Assembly: GCF_014647975.1 (NCBI RefSeq)
Contig: NZ_BMQF01000010.1
Span: 225,957 to 289,956, forward strand
DNA: 64,000 bases
Source: Streptomyces fumigatiscleroticus
GTDB lineage: Bacteria; Actinomycetota; Actinomycetes; Streptomycetales; Streptomycetaceae
Direction: 5' to 3'
The position numbers were made by a program, and so were the translations under genes. Positions 41,668-51,077 of the stretch are shown piece after piece. How positions within the stretch are numbered: the stretch's first letter is position 1; the number at the start of each line of letters is the position of its first letter. Under the pieces are notes generated by a model, which was not told the DNA's origin, did no database searches, and saw only the letters and a list, made by a program, of their open reading frames with translations.

Positions 41668-44493
41668 TCAACCGGAGAAGCCGACGTGCGCGAGCCGCAG
41701 CGGGCCGCGCAGCCTGAGGTGGACGTCGTGCACGCCGTCGGCGGTGAACGGGGCGCGCAGGGTGACGTAGTCGTACGGCCCCGGCGTCGGTGTGTCCGGG
41801 GCGAGCGCGGCGAGCGCGGGGCCGCCGTCGACGGCCACCTCCACGGTGCCCCCGCCCGCCACCTCGACGGTCACCTCCGTGGCGCCGGAGGCGAAGTCGC
41901 AGCGCCGGAAGACCAGTTCACCCGAGGCCCCGTCCACGGGCGTCACCGCGTCGCCCGCCACCTTGGTGCGGTCGACGAGCGCGGTGCCGCTCTGCTCGTC
42001 GTAGCCGGCCGCGTCCAGACCGCGCCGCAGCACCGGGCGCGGCCCGGCGGCCTCGCCGTCGAGCGTGACGGTCCGGTGCAGCCGGACGTCCTCGCTGGAG
42101 GCACCGGCCATCAGGGTGTACGGGCCCGGCTCGCGGCGCCACCGGCCGTGCGCCACGTCCCAGAACGCGAAGGCGTCCGGCGACAGCGCGAAGGACAGCC
42201 CGGCGCTCCGGCCCGGGGCCAGGGTGACCCGGCGGTGCGCCACCAGTTCGCGGCGCGGACGCGGCACCGAGGGGTCGTCGGCCCGTACGTACACCTGGGC
42301 GACCTCGTCGGCGGTGACGTCACCGGTGTTGGTGACGGTGAAGGAGACGTGCACCGCCTCGTCCGCCACCCGGACGGCCAGGTCGGTGTAGGAGAAGGAC
42401 GCGTAGGACAGGCCGTGCCCGAACGGGAACAGGGGCCTGCCCTCGAAGTACAGGTACGTCTGACGGCCGCCGATCACGTCGTAGTCGAGCAGGTCCGGCA
42501 GATCGCCGTCGTCGGCGTACCAGGTCTGCGGCAGCCGGCCGGCGGGGGAGACGTCGCCGGCCAGGATCCGGGCCAGGGCGGTGCCGGCGGCCTGACCGCC
42601 GTGGGCCGTCCAGAGCACGGCGGGCAGGTCCGCCGGGTCGACCGCGTACGGGTAGGCGGAGACCAGGGCCAGCACCGTGTTCGGGTTGGCGGTGCGGGCG
42701 GCGCGCAGCAGCCGCTCCTGGTGGCCGGGCAGCCGCAGGGTCGTACGGTCCTCGGTCTCGCGCCCGTTGATGTGCGGGTCGTTGCCCGCGACCACCACGA
42801 CCACGTCCGCCCGCGCCGCGACGCGCGCCACCGCCTCCTCGCCGCGCTCGGCGACGACCAGCTCGAAGACCTCGGGGTCCTCCTCGGCAACTTTCACGCC
42901 GTCGGCGGCGACCTGGACGTGGCGACCCGTCCCCACGTGCCTGAGGAGGTGACCGTCCCCGTGCGGTTCCAGACGGAACGTCTCCTGCACGACCCAGCCA
43001 CCGGGCTGGTCGGCCGAGGCACGCACATAGCCGTCCTCGGCGACCGAGAGATAGCGGCCGTCGGGGGCGCGCAGGGTGAGGAGGTCCTCGCCCCAGTCGA
43101 CGAGGGCCAGCTCGGTGCCGGTGGCATCGGTGGTCAGCGGCGGCAGGTCCGTGCGGCCCGCGAGCAGGGCCGGGTCCAGGGCGCCCTCGGCGCCGCGCGC
43201 CTTGTCGTCGGCGTCGTCGGAGGGAGGGACGTGCAGGAACGTACCGGCTGCCGTCTTCAGCCGGACCCGGTCCACGCCCTCGGCGAACTCCACCCGCTCG
43301 GCGCCGAACCGCTCGTACAGGCCTTCCAGCGGGGTCGAGCGGTGGATCAGCGTGCCGCTGTACCAGTCGAGCTTGCACTCGTCGGCGAGCAGGCCGACGA
43401 CGGCGACCCGGGTGTCGGGGGCCAGCGGCAGCAGCCCGTCGTTCTTCAGCAGCACCACCGCCTGCTCGGCGGCCTCCCGGGCGAGCGTCCGGTGCTCCGG
43501 GGTGTCGAAGGCGCCCGTCTCCTCGTGCCCGTCGAACTCGCCCAGCCGGAACCGCACCGAGAGCTGGCGGCGCACGGCGGCGTCCACGTCGGCCTCGGTC
43601 AGCAGCCCCCGCTCCAGCGCTCCCCGGACGCGCGCGGTGATGACCGAGGAGTCGGTGCCGTGGTCGGTGAAGCTGTCGACGCCGGCCCGGAGCGCCGCCG
43701 CGGTCGCCTCCTCGTGGGTGTCGAAGTAGTGCTCGGAGTCCACCAGGTTGGAGGGGGCGCCCGCGTCCGAGCAGACCAGCAGCTCCTGGTCGGTCCAGGC
43801 CCGCAGATGCTCGCCCAGATACGGCGAGACATGGTTGGGACGGCCGTTGACCAGGTTGTACGCCGGCATCACCCCGGCCACCGCGCCCGCCTGCACGGTC
43901 TCGCGGAAGGCCCGCAGGTCGTACTCGTGCAGCACGCGCGGGCGGACGGAGCTGGAGGAGGTGTCCCGGTCCGTCTCGTTGTTGTGGGCGAGCCAGTGCT
44001 TCAGGACCGGCGCGGTGCGCCAGTACGTCGGATGATCACCGCGCAGACCCCGGGTGTAGGCCGTGGCGATGGCCGAGGTCAGCTCCGGATCCTCGGAGTA
44101 GCCCTCCTCGTTGCGCCCCCACAGTGGGTGGCGCAGCAGATTGACGGTCGGCGACCAGACGTTGAGGCCGACGCGGTCGTCCCGCCCGCGCATCGCGCGG
44201 ACCTCCCGGGAGACCGCCTCGCCCACCCGGCGCACCAGGTCCTCGTTCCAGGTGGCGCCGAGCCCGACCGCCTGCGGGAACACGGTGGCCGGACCCATCC
44301 AGGCCACGCCGTGCAGCGCCTCCTGCCCGGTGCGGAAGGCGGCGATGCCCAGCCGTTCGACGGCGGGCGCGAACTGGTGCAGAAATCCGATCTTCTCGTC
44401 GAGCGTGAGCCGCGACAGAAGGTCGTCGATGCGCTTCGCGAACGGCAGCTGCGGATCGCGGAAAGGCGGCGTGGGCGGCGTCTGTGCGGTCAC
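41668..44493 (-). CDS. Glycoside hydrolase family 3 enzyme (beta-glucosidase/xylosidase)
   Basis: Removes terminal beta-linked glucose (or xylose) from oligosaccharides. The 941-residue protein has no signal peptide and should be cytoplasmic. The GH3 barrel covers about residues 12-320, with the nucleophile D243 in VCSDAGAPSN and KHWLAHNNE for substrate binding. The GH3 C-terminal domain is interrupted by some 160 residues with a beta-trefoil-like pattern (RTDLPPL through GRHVQVAADG). Then come GNDPHINGRETEDRT, a fibronectin-like domain and a CBM6-like C-terminus. GTG 44493 follows AGGGGA. Two overlapping LacI-type operators lie at its promoter. Confidence 0.9.
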   Translation of the reverse strand: MTAQTPPTPPFRDPQLPFAKRIDDLLSRLTLDEKIGFLHQFAPAVERLGIAAFRTGQEALHGVAWMGPATVFPQAVGLGATWNEDLVRRVGEAVSREVRAMRGRDDRVGLNVWSPTVNLLRHPLWGRNEEGYSEDPELTSAIATAYTRGLRGDHPTYWRTAPVLKHWLAHNNETDRDTSSSSVRPRVLHEYDLRAFRETVQAGAVAGVMPAYNLVNGRPNHVSPYLGEHLRAWTDQELLVCSDAGAPSNLVDSEHYFDTHEEATAAALRAGVDSFTDHGTDSSVITARVRGALERGLLTEADVDAAVRRQLSVRFRLGEFDGHEETGAFDTPEHRTLAREAAEQAVVLLKNDGLLPLAPDTRVAVVGLLADECKLDWYSGTLIHRSTPLEGLYERFGAERVEFAEGVDRVRLKTAAGTFLHVPPSDDADDKARGAEGALDPALLAGRTDLPPLTTDATGTELALVDWGEDLLTLRAPDGRYLSVAEDGYVRASADQPGGWVVQETFRLEPHGDGHLLRHVGTGRHVQVAADGVKVAEEDPEVFELVVAERGEEAVARVAARADVVVVVAGNDPHINGRETEDRTTLRLPGHQERLLRAARTANPNTVLALVSAYPYAVDPADLPAVLWTAHGGQAAGTALARILAGDVSPAGRLPQTWYADDGDLPDLLDYDVIGGRQTYLYFEGRPLFPFGHGLSYASFSYTDLAVRVADEAVHVSFTVTNTGDVTADEVAQVYVRADDPSVPRPRRELVAHRRVTLAPGRSAGLSFALSPDAFAFWDVAHGRWRREPGPYTLMAGASSEDVRLHRTVTLDGEAAGPRPVLRRGLDAAGYDEQSGTALVDRTKVAGDAVTPVDGASGELVFRRCDFASGATEVTVEVAGGGTVEVAVDGGPALAALAPDTPTPGPYDYVTLRAPFTADGVHDVHLRLRGPLRLAHVGFSG

Positions 44494-44518
44494 GTGGGGT
44501 CCCCTTGCAATGGAGCGG

Positions 44519-44542
44519 CGAAGCGCTTTCGAAGCGCTTCGA
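44519..44542. promoter_or_regulatory. Double LacI-type operator at the GH3 promoter
   Basis: TCGAAGCGCTTCGA (44529-44542) is a perfect 14-bp palindrome. CGAAGCGCTTTCG (44519-44531) is an imperfect second copy overlapping it. They sit directly on the start-point side of the minus-strand -10 hexamer, so binding would block initiation. Confidence 0.9.
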
Positions 44543-44571
44543 TGCTGGTTCGACGGCGGGGCGGGTGTCAA
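44542..44571 (-). promoter_or_regulatory. Promoter of the GH3 gene
   Basis: On the minus strand TTGACA (44571-44566), an 18-bp spacer and CAGCAT (44547-44542) form a good housekeeping promoter. Transcription would start near 44535, inside the operator. Confidence 0.75.
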
Positions 44572-44671
44572 GACATGCCACGGCAACAACTCCGAGTTCT
44601 CAGCGACATTTCAAGCGCCGTCTGTGCGCGGCCGGGATCGCCAAACATCCGAGGAATCTTGGAAGCGACCC

Positions 44672-44724
44672 TTGTGCGCCCCCAGGTGTTCACTTAACCT
44701 CGCAGCAACATCGAAGCGCTTCGA
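44672..44724 (+). promoter_or_regulatory. Promoter and operator of the sugar ABC/hydrolase operon
   Basis: TTGTGC (44672-44677), a 17-bp spacer and TAACCT (44695-44700) form a plausible promoter. The perfect palindrome TCGAAGCGCTTCGA follows at 44711-44724, covering about +5 to +18. The leader to the ATG is about 130 nt and shows no other element. Confidence 0.75.
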
Positions 44725-44837
44725 CTACGGGGACCGACTTCCCCAGAGCCGCTTCAGCTCAGCCAGTTCCACTCGAGACACCGCAGCCGACCGGCCTCCC
44801 CGCCGGGTGTCCTGGTGCGCCATGAAGGGTTGACGCA

Positions 44838-46532
44838 ATGACGCCGAACGCCGCCTCCGCCTCCTTCGGACCGAGCCGGAGAAGCTTCCTCGCCTCCTCG
44901 GCGGTCGCCGCCGCAGCGGTGGCGGGCGGTATGCCACTGCTCGCCGCCTGCGGTGGCTCGGACAGCGGCTCGCGCGACGGCACCACCTCGGGCAAGGACG
45001 CGAAGAAGATCCTGCCGGCGTACGTGGCCAGCAACGTGGTCACCCCGGACATCCCGAGCAAGAACGGCTCGGCGGTCGGCTTCACCAGCAAGCTGGACCT
45101 GGCCGGCCTGAAGACCTCGGTGCCCGAGAAGCTCGGCAAGGGCGGCAAGGTCACCGTCATGTCGCCGTTCTGGGGCTCCCCGCCCAAGGCGGACAACGCC
45201 TACTACAAGGCGATGAACGACCTCATCGGCGTCGACGTGGTCTGGCAGAACCAGGACGGCAACACCTACGACCAGAAGCTCGGCGCGGTCCTCGCCTCCA
45301 GCGACGTCCCCGACGTGGTCGTCGTGCCCGGCTGGAACATGACCGGCAAGATCCCCAGCGCCATCATCGGCAAGTTCGCCGACCTCGGCCCCTACCTCTC
45401 CGGGGACGCGGTCAAGGACTACCCCAACCTCGCGGCGATCCCCACCGACGCCTGGCAGCGCTCCATCTTCGGCGGCAAGCTGCGCGGCCTGCCCATGCCG
45501 TCCTCGTACGTCCCCAACAACGTGCCCTTCTACCGCCAGGACATCTTCGAGAAGGAGGGGTACGAGGTCCCCACCTCCTGTGACGAGTTCCTGGCGCTGG
45601 CCAAGGAGGCCACCAACGCCAAGGCCAAGCGCTGGGCCTGCCTGGACATGAAGTGGACCGCGTTCTACGCCTTCGGTGTGCTCTCCGGCGAGGAGAAGTC
45701 GCTCGGCTGGCACGAGGCCGACGGCAAGCTGGTCAACCGCATCGAGACCGACGAGTACCTCGAGGCGCTGGAGTGGACCCGCAAGCTGTTCGCCGCCGGT
45801 GTCGTCCACCCGGACGCCGAGCTGGGCAAGAGCGCCGCCCAGGACGCGGGGCCCAAGTTCGCCGCGGGCGAGTTCATCATCTACACCCAGGACATGTCGC
45901 AGTGGTGGTCGCGCACCGCCGAGCAGGCCACGCAGAACCCGGACTTCAAGATCTGGGGCATGGACCTCTTCGGCCACGACGGCGGCGACCCGACGCTGTG
46001 GGCGAAGAACCCGGCGACCATCTTCGCCTTCGTCAACAAGAAGGCGTCGGAGTCCGTGATCCGTGACGTGCTGGCCGTCGCCAACGTCACCGCCGCGCCG
46101 TACGGCACCAAGGAATACATGATGACCAACTACGGCGTGGAGGGCACCCACTACACGGTCAAGGACGGCGTCCCCGCCAAGACCGACCAGGGCAACATCG
46201 ACGTGATGAACGCCTACGTGATGATCGCGAGCCCCGCCGCGACCATCGCCCACCCCGACTTCCCCGAGGTCGCCAAGGGCCAGGTCGAGTGGCAGCAGCG
46301 GATGGGCGCCTTCACCAAGAAGTCCTCCTTCTACGGCATGCAGATCGTCGAGCCCAGCCGCTACACCAACCTCTCCAACGACTTCGAGCAGCTGGAGGAC
46401 GACTTCGTCCGCGGCCGCAAGAAGATGAGCGACGTCCAGCAGGCCGTCTCCGAGTGGCGCAGCAAGGGCGGCGACAAGCTCCGCGACTGGTACAAGAAGC
46501 TGCTCGACGAGAACGGCTCGGCGGCGAGCTGA
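44838..46532 (+). CDS. Oligosaccharide ABC transporter substrate-binding lipoprotein
   Basis: A 564-residue extracellular sugar-binding protein. It has a twin-arginine signal (SRRSFLASS, about residues 14-22) and the lipobox LLAAC. It belongs to the large LplA/aldouronate-type group, judged by length and by VMSPFWGSPPKADNAYYK, SSDVPDVVVVPGW and YYFAFGVLSGEE-like segments. Such proteins bind complex oligosaccharides with partner permeases like those that follow. The glycosidases downstream suggest xyloglucan fragments as ligands. No ATPase gene is in the operon; a shared MsiK-type ATPase is usual in Streptomyces. Confidence 0.88.
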   Translation: MTPNAASASFGPSRRSFLASSAVAAAAVAGGMPLLAACGGSDSGSRDGTTSGKDAKKILPAYVASNVVTPDIPSKNGSAVGFTSKLDLAGLKTSVPEKLGKGGKVTVMSPFWGSPPKADNAYYKAMNDLIGVDVVWQNQDGNTYDQKLGAVLASSDVPDVVVVPGWNMTGKIPSAIIGKFADLGPYLSGDAVKDYPNLAAIPTDAWQRSIFGGKLRGLPMPSSYVPNNVPFYRQDIFEKEGYEVPTSCDEFLALAKEATNAKAKRWACLDMKWTAFYAFGVLSGEEKSLGWHEADGKLVNRIETDEYLEALEWTRKLFAAGVVHPDAELGKSAAQDAGPKFAAGEFIIYTQDMSQWWSRTAEQATQNPDFKIWGMDLFGHDGGDPTLWAKNPATIFAFVNKKASESVIRDVLAVANVTAAPYGTKEYMMTNYGVEGTHYTVKDGVPAKTDQGNIDVMNAYVMIASPAATIAHPDFPEVAKGQVEWQQRMGAFTKKSSFYGMQIVEPSRYTNLSNDFEQLEDDFVRGRKKMSDVQQAVSEWRSKGGDKLRDWYKKLLDENGSAAS

Positions 46533-46561
46533 CCGGAGCGGACGAGGCGAGGAGAACGGCC

Positions 46562-47599
46562 GTGTCGCACAGCACGGTGCCTCGGAGCAGGGCCGAGGCC
46601 GATACGACGGAGAAGACTCCGGTGGCGTCCGGCGGCGCCACCGGTCCCCGGAAGAAGAGACCGCCCACCGGGAAGCTGAGCTTCGGGCTCAGATTCAGAC
46701 GCGACCGCGTACTGCTCCTGATGACGCTGCCGGCCGTGCTGCTGGTCCTGCTCTTCAACTACGTGCCGATCCTCGGCAACGTCGTCGCCTTCCAGGAGTA
46801 CGACCCCTATATCAGCGACAACGGGATCGTCTCCATCCTAAACAGCCCCTGGGTGGGCCTGGAGAACTTCCAGCGGATCTTCGAGGACTCCGCCTTCTGG
46901 AACGCCGTCCAGAACACGCTGGTCCTCTTCTTCCTCCAGCTCGTTCTCTACTTCCCCATCCCGATCCTGCTCGCGCTGCTCATCAACAGCGTGGTGCGGC
47001 CCCGGGTGCGGGCGATCTCCCAGGCCATCCTGTACCTGCCGCACTTCTTCTCCTGGGTGCTGGTCATCGCCGTCTTCCAGCAGCTCTTCGGCGGCGCCGG
47101 CATCCTCTCCCAGCTCCTGCGGGAGAACGGGTACGACGGCCTGAACATCATGACCAACCCGGACACCTTCGCCTTCCTGATCACCGCGCAGAGCGTGTGG
47201 AAGGACGCCGGCTGGGGGATCATCGTCTTCCTCGCCGCCCTGGCCTCGGTCAACCACGACCTGTACGAGGCCGCCGCGATGGACGGCGCGGGCCGCTGGC
47301 GCCGTATGTGGCACGTCACCCTGCCCGCGCTGCGCCCCGTGATCGCCCTGCTGCTCGTCCTGCGGGTCGGCGACGCCCTCACCGTCGGCTTCGAACAGAT
47401 CCTGCTGCAACGGGACTACGTCGGCCCCGGCGCCGCCGAGGTCCTCGACACCTTCGTGTGGTGGAACGGCGTGCGCAACCAGGACTTCAGCTACGCGGCC
47501 GCCGCCGGACTCGTCAAGGGCGTCATCAGCCTGGGCCTGGTCCTCGCCGCGAACAAGGTGGCCCATCTCATGGGCGAGCAGGGGGTGTACAAGAAGTGA
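46562..47599 (+). CDS. Oligosaccharide ABC transporter permease, LplB-type
   Basis: A 345-residue membrane subunit with a 45-residue charged N-terminal tail and six transmembrane segments. The EAA loop YEAAAMDGAGRWRRMWHVTLP is at about residues 237-257. The PHFFSWVLVIAV segment is characteristic of the LplB/YtcP aldouronate permease group. GTG 46562 is 8 nt after AGGAG. Its stop overlaps the next permease start (GTGA). Confidence 0.9.
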   Translation: MSHSTVPRSRAEADTTEKTPVASGGATGPRKKRPPTGKLSFGLRFRRDRVLLLMTLPAVLLVLLFNYVPILGNVVAFQEYDPYISDNGIVSILNSPWVGLENFQRIFEDSAFWNAVQNTLVLFFLQLVLYFPIPILLALLINSVVRPRVRAISQAILYLPHFFSWVLVIAVFQQLFGGAGILSQLLRENGYDGLNIMTNPDTFAFLITAQSVWKDAGWGIIVFLAALASVNHDLYEAAAMDGAGRWRRMWHVTLPALRPVIALLLVLRVGDALTVGFEQILLQRDYVGPGAAEVLDTFVWWNGVRNQDFSYAAAAGLVKGVISLGLVLAANKVAHLMGEQGVYKK

Positions 47600-48555
47600 G
47601 CGCCGTCATCGACAAGGACGTCCGGCAGCCCGAACGGGCGCCCGCGCGGAAGCCGGGCCGCTGGGCGGCCCCGCCCCGGCCGGTCTGGGAGGAGAAGCCC
47701 AGCACGGCCGGTGTCGCGGGCAAGGGCCTGGTCCTGGCCCTGGCCTGCCTGGCCATCGTCTTCCCGCTGTGGATCGTGATCGTCACCAGCCTGTCCTCGC
47801 GGCAGACCATCGACGAGGCCGGCGGCCTGGTGATGATCCCCAAGGACATCACCTTCGTCGCCTACCAGGAACTGCTCAGCGGCGGCCAGGTCACCCGCGC
47901 CGCGATCATCAGCATCGTGATCACCCTCGTCGGCACGATGTTCTCGATGACGGTGTCCGTGCTCTGCGCCTACGGCCTCTCCCGCAGCGGCTCGCTCGGC
48001 CACCGCTGGATCCTGATGATCCTGCTCGCCACCATGTTCTTCAGCGCCGGTCTCATCCCGACCTACCTGCTGGTGCAGTCGATCGGCCTGACGGACACCT
48101 ACCTCGCGCTGATCCTCCCGAGCGCGATCAGCGTCTTCAACATCCTGGTGCTGCGCGGCTTCTTCACCGGCATCTCCCAGGAGCTCATCGACAGCGCCCG
48201 CATCGACGGCGCCGGCGACTTCCGCATCCTGTGGCAGATCGTCATGCCGCTCTCCCGCGCGGTCCTCGCGGTGATCACCCTGTTCTACGCGGTCGGCTAC
48301 TGGAGCGCCTGGTTCAACGCCTCCCTGTACCTGAACGACCAGGAGATGATGCCGCTCCAGAACGTGATGATCCAGCTCGTGCAGAAGCAGGAGGCCCCGG
48401 TCGGCCTGGGCCAGGCCATCAAGACCGGTGAACTCTCCGGCCTCGCGGTGCAGATGGCCGTGATGGTCATGGCGCTGCTGCCGGTGGCCGTCCTGTCGCC
48501 CTTCGTCCAGAAGCACTTCAAGAAGGGCATGCTCACCGGCGCGGTGAAGGGCTGA
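47596..48555 (+). CDS. Oligosaccharide ABC transporter permease, YtcP/LplC-type
   Basis: A 319-residue membrane subunit with six transmembrane segments after a basic tail of 35 residues. The EAA loop IDSARIDGAGDFRILWQIVMP is near residues 198-218. VILITSLS-like IVIVTSLSSRQTIDEAGG and the C-terminal PFVQKHFKKGMLTGAVKG are the hallmarks of the LplC group. It pairs with the preceding permease. Confidence 0.9.
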   Translation: MSAVIDKDVRQPERAPARKPGRWAAPPRPVWEEKPSTAGVAGKGLVLALACLAIVFPLWIVIVTSLSSRQTIDEAGGLVMIPKDITFVAYQELLSGGQVTRAAIISIVITLVGTMFSMTVSVLCAYGLSRSGSLGHRWILMILLATMFFSAGLIPTYLLVQSIGLTDTYLALILPSAISVFNILVLRGFFTGISQELIDSARIDGAGDFRILWQIVMPLSRAVLAVITLFYAVGYWSAWFNASLYLNDQEMMPLQNVMIQLVQKQEAPVGLGQAIKTGELSGLAVQMAVMVMALLPVAVLSPFVQKHFKKGMLTGAVKG

Positions 48556-48599
48556 CGCCCTGGCCCGATCAGCGCCGCGGAACTGCCGGCCGGCTGGTG

Positions 48600-48690
48600 T
48601 CCGCCGCTTGTGCGTGGCTGGTCGCGCCCCTGCGGCGGAGCCGCACACCGGTACGGCCCCGCGCTCCTTCGGGGGCGCGCTCCGGTCCCG
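48600..48690. repeat. Interspersed Streptomyces-type intergenic repeat
   Basis: The stretch from CTTGTGCGTGGCTGGTCGCG through GCGGCGGAGCCGCACACCGG to CCCCGCGCTCCTTCGGGGGC resembles, in reverse, a widespread intergenic element of this genus. GCGGCTCCGCCGC and CCCCGNNNNNTTCGGGG hairpins are visible. It lies in the 207-bp gap between the permease and the GH74 remnant and may attenuate downstream expression. Confidence 0.6.
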
Positions 48691-48762
48691 TCGCGGCCGA
48701 TCTGCTCCTGTCCAGCGGTCGGCCGCGGCGGCCCCATCCCCCGACGTAGAACGAGGTGTGTC

Positions 48763-49083
48763 ATGCACGCGTCCAGACTGAGCCGGCGTGCCGTACTGGC
48801 CGGGACCGCGGCCGCCACCGCGCTCACCGCCACCCCGCTCCTCACGGGCCGCGCGCAGGCCACCGACGGCGCCGCCTACCCGGCGATCTACCAGGTCGGC
48901 TCCACCGAGGCGATCACCGCCGTCTACCGCTCCGACGACGAGGCGAAGACCTGGACGCGGATCAACGACGACGCCCATCAATGGGGCTGGACCGGCCAGG
49001 CCGTCACCGGTGACCCGCGCGTGTACGGGCGGGTGTACCTCGCCACCAACGGGCGCGGCATCCAGTACGGGGAGCCCGTCTGA
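48763..49083 (+). pseudogene. GH74 xyloglucanase remnant: signal peptide fused to C-terminal tail
   Basis: The open frame encodes only 106 residues. Residues 1-33 are a complete twin-arginine signal peptide (LSRRAVLAG, hydrophobic core, GRAQA). From about residue 37 the sequence AIYQVGSTEAITAVYRSDDE, then TWTRINDDAHQWGWTG and GDPRVYGRVYLATNGRGIQYG, is the last beta-propeller blade of GH74 xyloglucanases. Full enzymes have about 700 or more residues in between. An in-frame internal deletion is the simplest explanation. The frame still ends in an ATG-overlapping stop codon with GH42, so it keeps translational coupling. A secreted mini-protein is possible; hydrolase activity is not expected. Confidence 0.75.
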
Positions 49084-51077
49084 TGCCCGGTCCACGTCCT
49101 GGTTCCGGTCCCGGTCTCGGTGACGTCACCCGCGGCCGCATTCTCTTCGGCGGCGACTACAACCCCGAGCAGTGGCCCGAGCAGACCTGGCACGACGACG
49201 TCCGCCTGATGAGGGACGCGGGCGTCAACTCCGTCACCGTCGGCGTCTTCTCCTGGGCCCGGCTCGAACCGCGCCCCGGCGAGTACGACTTCGGCTGGCT
49301 GGACCGGCTGATGGACCTGCTGCACGAGCACGGCATCGGCGTCGTCCTCGCCACCCCCACCGCCTCGCCGCCGCCCTGGCTGGGCCGGCTGCACCCGGAG
49401 ACCCTGCCCGTCGACGAGGACGGCCGCACCGAGTGGTGGGGCGGACGCCAGCACTTCTCGCACTCCAGCGCCGTCTACCGCCGCCACGCCGCCGCGATCA
49501 CCGAGGCCCTGGCCGCCCGCTACGGCGGCCACCCGGCCCTCGCCCTGTGGCACATCAACAACGAGTACTGCACCTACGACTACGGCGACGAGGCCGCCGC
49601 CCGCTTCCGCGGCTGGCTGCGGGAGCGCTACGGCACGCTCGACGCCCTCAACACGGCCTGGGGCACGGCCTTCTGGAGCCAGGGCTACGGCGACTGGAAG
49701 GAGATCCTGCCGCCCCGCCGCGCCCACTATCTGAAGAACCCCACCCAGGTCCTGGACTTCCGCCGCTTCACCTCCGACATGCTGCTGGAGTGCTACGCCG
49801 CCGAGCGGGACATCGTCCGCCGGCACACCCCGCACACCCCGGTGACCACCAACTTCATGCCGCTCTGGTTCGGCCAGGACGCGTGGCGCTGGGCGGAGGA
49901 GGAGGACGTCGTCTCCGTCGACCTCTACCCCGACCCGCGCGACCCGTACGGCGCCCAGGAGGGCGCACTCGTCCAGGACATGACCCGGTCCCAGGCGCGC
50001 GGCGGCCCGTGGATGCTGATGGAGCAGGCGACGGGCGCGGTCGGCTGGCGGGACGTGGACCAGCCCAAGCCGCGCGGTCTCAACCGCCTGTGGTCGTTGC
50101 AGGCCGTGGCCCGCGGGGCCGACGCCGTCTGCTACTTCCAGTGGCGGCAGTCCCGGCAGGGCGCGGAGAAGTTCCACTCCGCGATGGTCGGCCACGCGGG
50201 CGAGCGGGGCCGCGCCTTCCAGGAGGTCAAGCAGCTCGGCGCCGACCTGGCCACCCTCGCGCCCCACGTGTCCGGCACCGGGATCGAGGCCGACGTCGCC
50301 GTCCTGCACGACTGGCAATCCTGGTGGGCCGGCACCCAGGAGGCCCGCCCCTTCGCCCACGCCGACCTGCCCGTCGTGCTGCGCGCCTGGCACCGCGCCC
50401 TGTGGGAGGCGCACCTGACCACCGACTTCGCCCACCCCGAGCACGATCTGTCCCGTTACCGGCTGGTGGTCGTCCCACAGCTCTATCTCCTCACCGACGC
50501 CGCCATCGACAACCTCCTCGCCTACGTCCGCGGCGGCGGCACCCTGGTCTGCGGCTTCCTCACCGGCGTCGCCGACGAGGACGACCGGGTGCGGCCCGGC
50601 GGCATGGACGCCCGGCTGCGCGAGCTGTTCGGCATCCGCACCCTGCACGAGTGGTGGCCGCTGCCCGCCGGGGAGACCGTCGAGTGCGACGGCTTCCGCG
50701 GCACCCTGTGGTCGGAGGAGCTGGAGGCCGACGGCACCGCCGGCGAAACCGTCCCGTACAAGGGCGGGGAACTGGACGGGCTCCCCGCCGTGCTGGGCAA
50801 GGGCCGCGCCTGGTACCTCTCGACGCTGCCCGAGCCCGAGGCGCTGCGCGGGCTGCTCGCGGGCATCGCCGCCGACGCGGGCGTGCGCCCGGTGCTCGAC
50901 CGGATCCCGGCGGGCGTCGAGGCCGTGCGCCGCGGCGACCTGCTCTTCCTGCTCAACCACGGGCGTGAGCCGGTCACCGTCGAGATGCCGGGCACCCACC
51001 GCGACCTGCTGACGGGGGAGACGGTCACGGACCGGGCCGGTCTCGGCCGCTACGGCGTACGGGTGCTGGCGTCATGA
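49083..51077 (+). CDS. GH42 beta-galactosidase
   Basis: Removes terminal beta-galactose, here probably from xyloglucan side chains. The 664-residue protein lacks a signal peptide and should act in the cytoplasm. The barrel starts at RILFGGDYNPEQWPE. The acid/base is E161 in WHINNEYC and the nucleophile is E314 in LMEQATGAVGW. Domains B (trimerisation, about 385-590) and a short C-terminal beta domain follow. ATG 49083 overlaps the stop of the GH74 remnant and its own stop overlaps the GH95 start. Confidence 0.93.
   Translation: MPGPRPGSGPGLGDVTRGRILFGGDYNPEQWPEQTWHDDVRLMRDAGVNSVTVGVFSWARLEPRPGEYDFGWLDRLMDLLHEHGIGVVLATPTASPPPWLGRLHPETLPVDEDGRTEWWGGRQHFSHSSAVYRRHAAAITEALAARYGGHPALALWHINNEYCTYDYGDEAAARFRGWLRERYGTLDALNTAWGTAFWSQGYGDWKEILPPRRAHYLKNPTQVLDFRRFTSDMLLECYAAERDIVRRHTPHTPVTTNFMPLWFGQDAWRWAEEEDVVSVDLYPDPRDPYGAQEGALVQDMTRSQARGGPWMLMEQATGAVGWRDVDQPKPRGLNRLWSLQAVARGADAVCYFQWRQSRQGAEKFHSAMVGHAGERGRAFQEVKQLGADLATLAPHVSGTGIEADVAVLHDWQSWWAGTQEARPFAHADLPVVLRAWHRALWEAHLTTDFAHPEHDLSRYRLVVVPQLYLLTDAAIDNLLAYVRGGGTLVCGFLTGVADEDDRVRPGGMDARLRELFGIRTLHEWWPLPAGETVECDGFRGTLWSEELEADGTAGETVPYKGGELDGLPAVLGKGRAWYLSTLPEPEALRGLLAGIAADAGVRPVLDRIPAGVEAVRRGDLLFLLNHGREPVTVEMPGTHRDLLTGETVTDRAGLGRYGVRVLAS

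Noticed and set aside
48610..48762. Extended N-terminus for the GH74 remnant
   Set aside because: The upstream frame crosses an interspersed repeat; the ATG at 48763 begins a proper signal peptide after ACGAGG.
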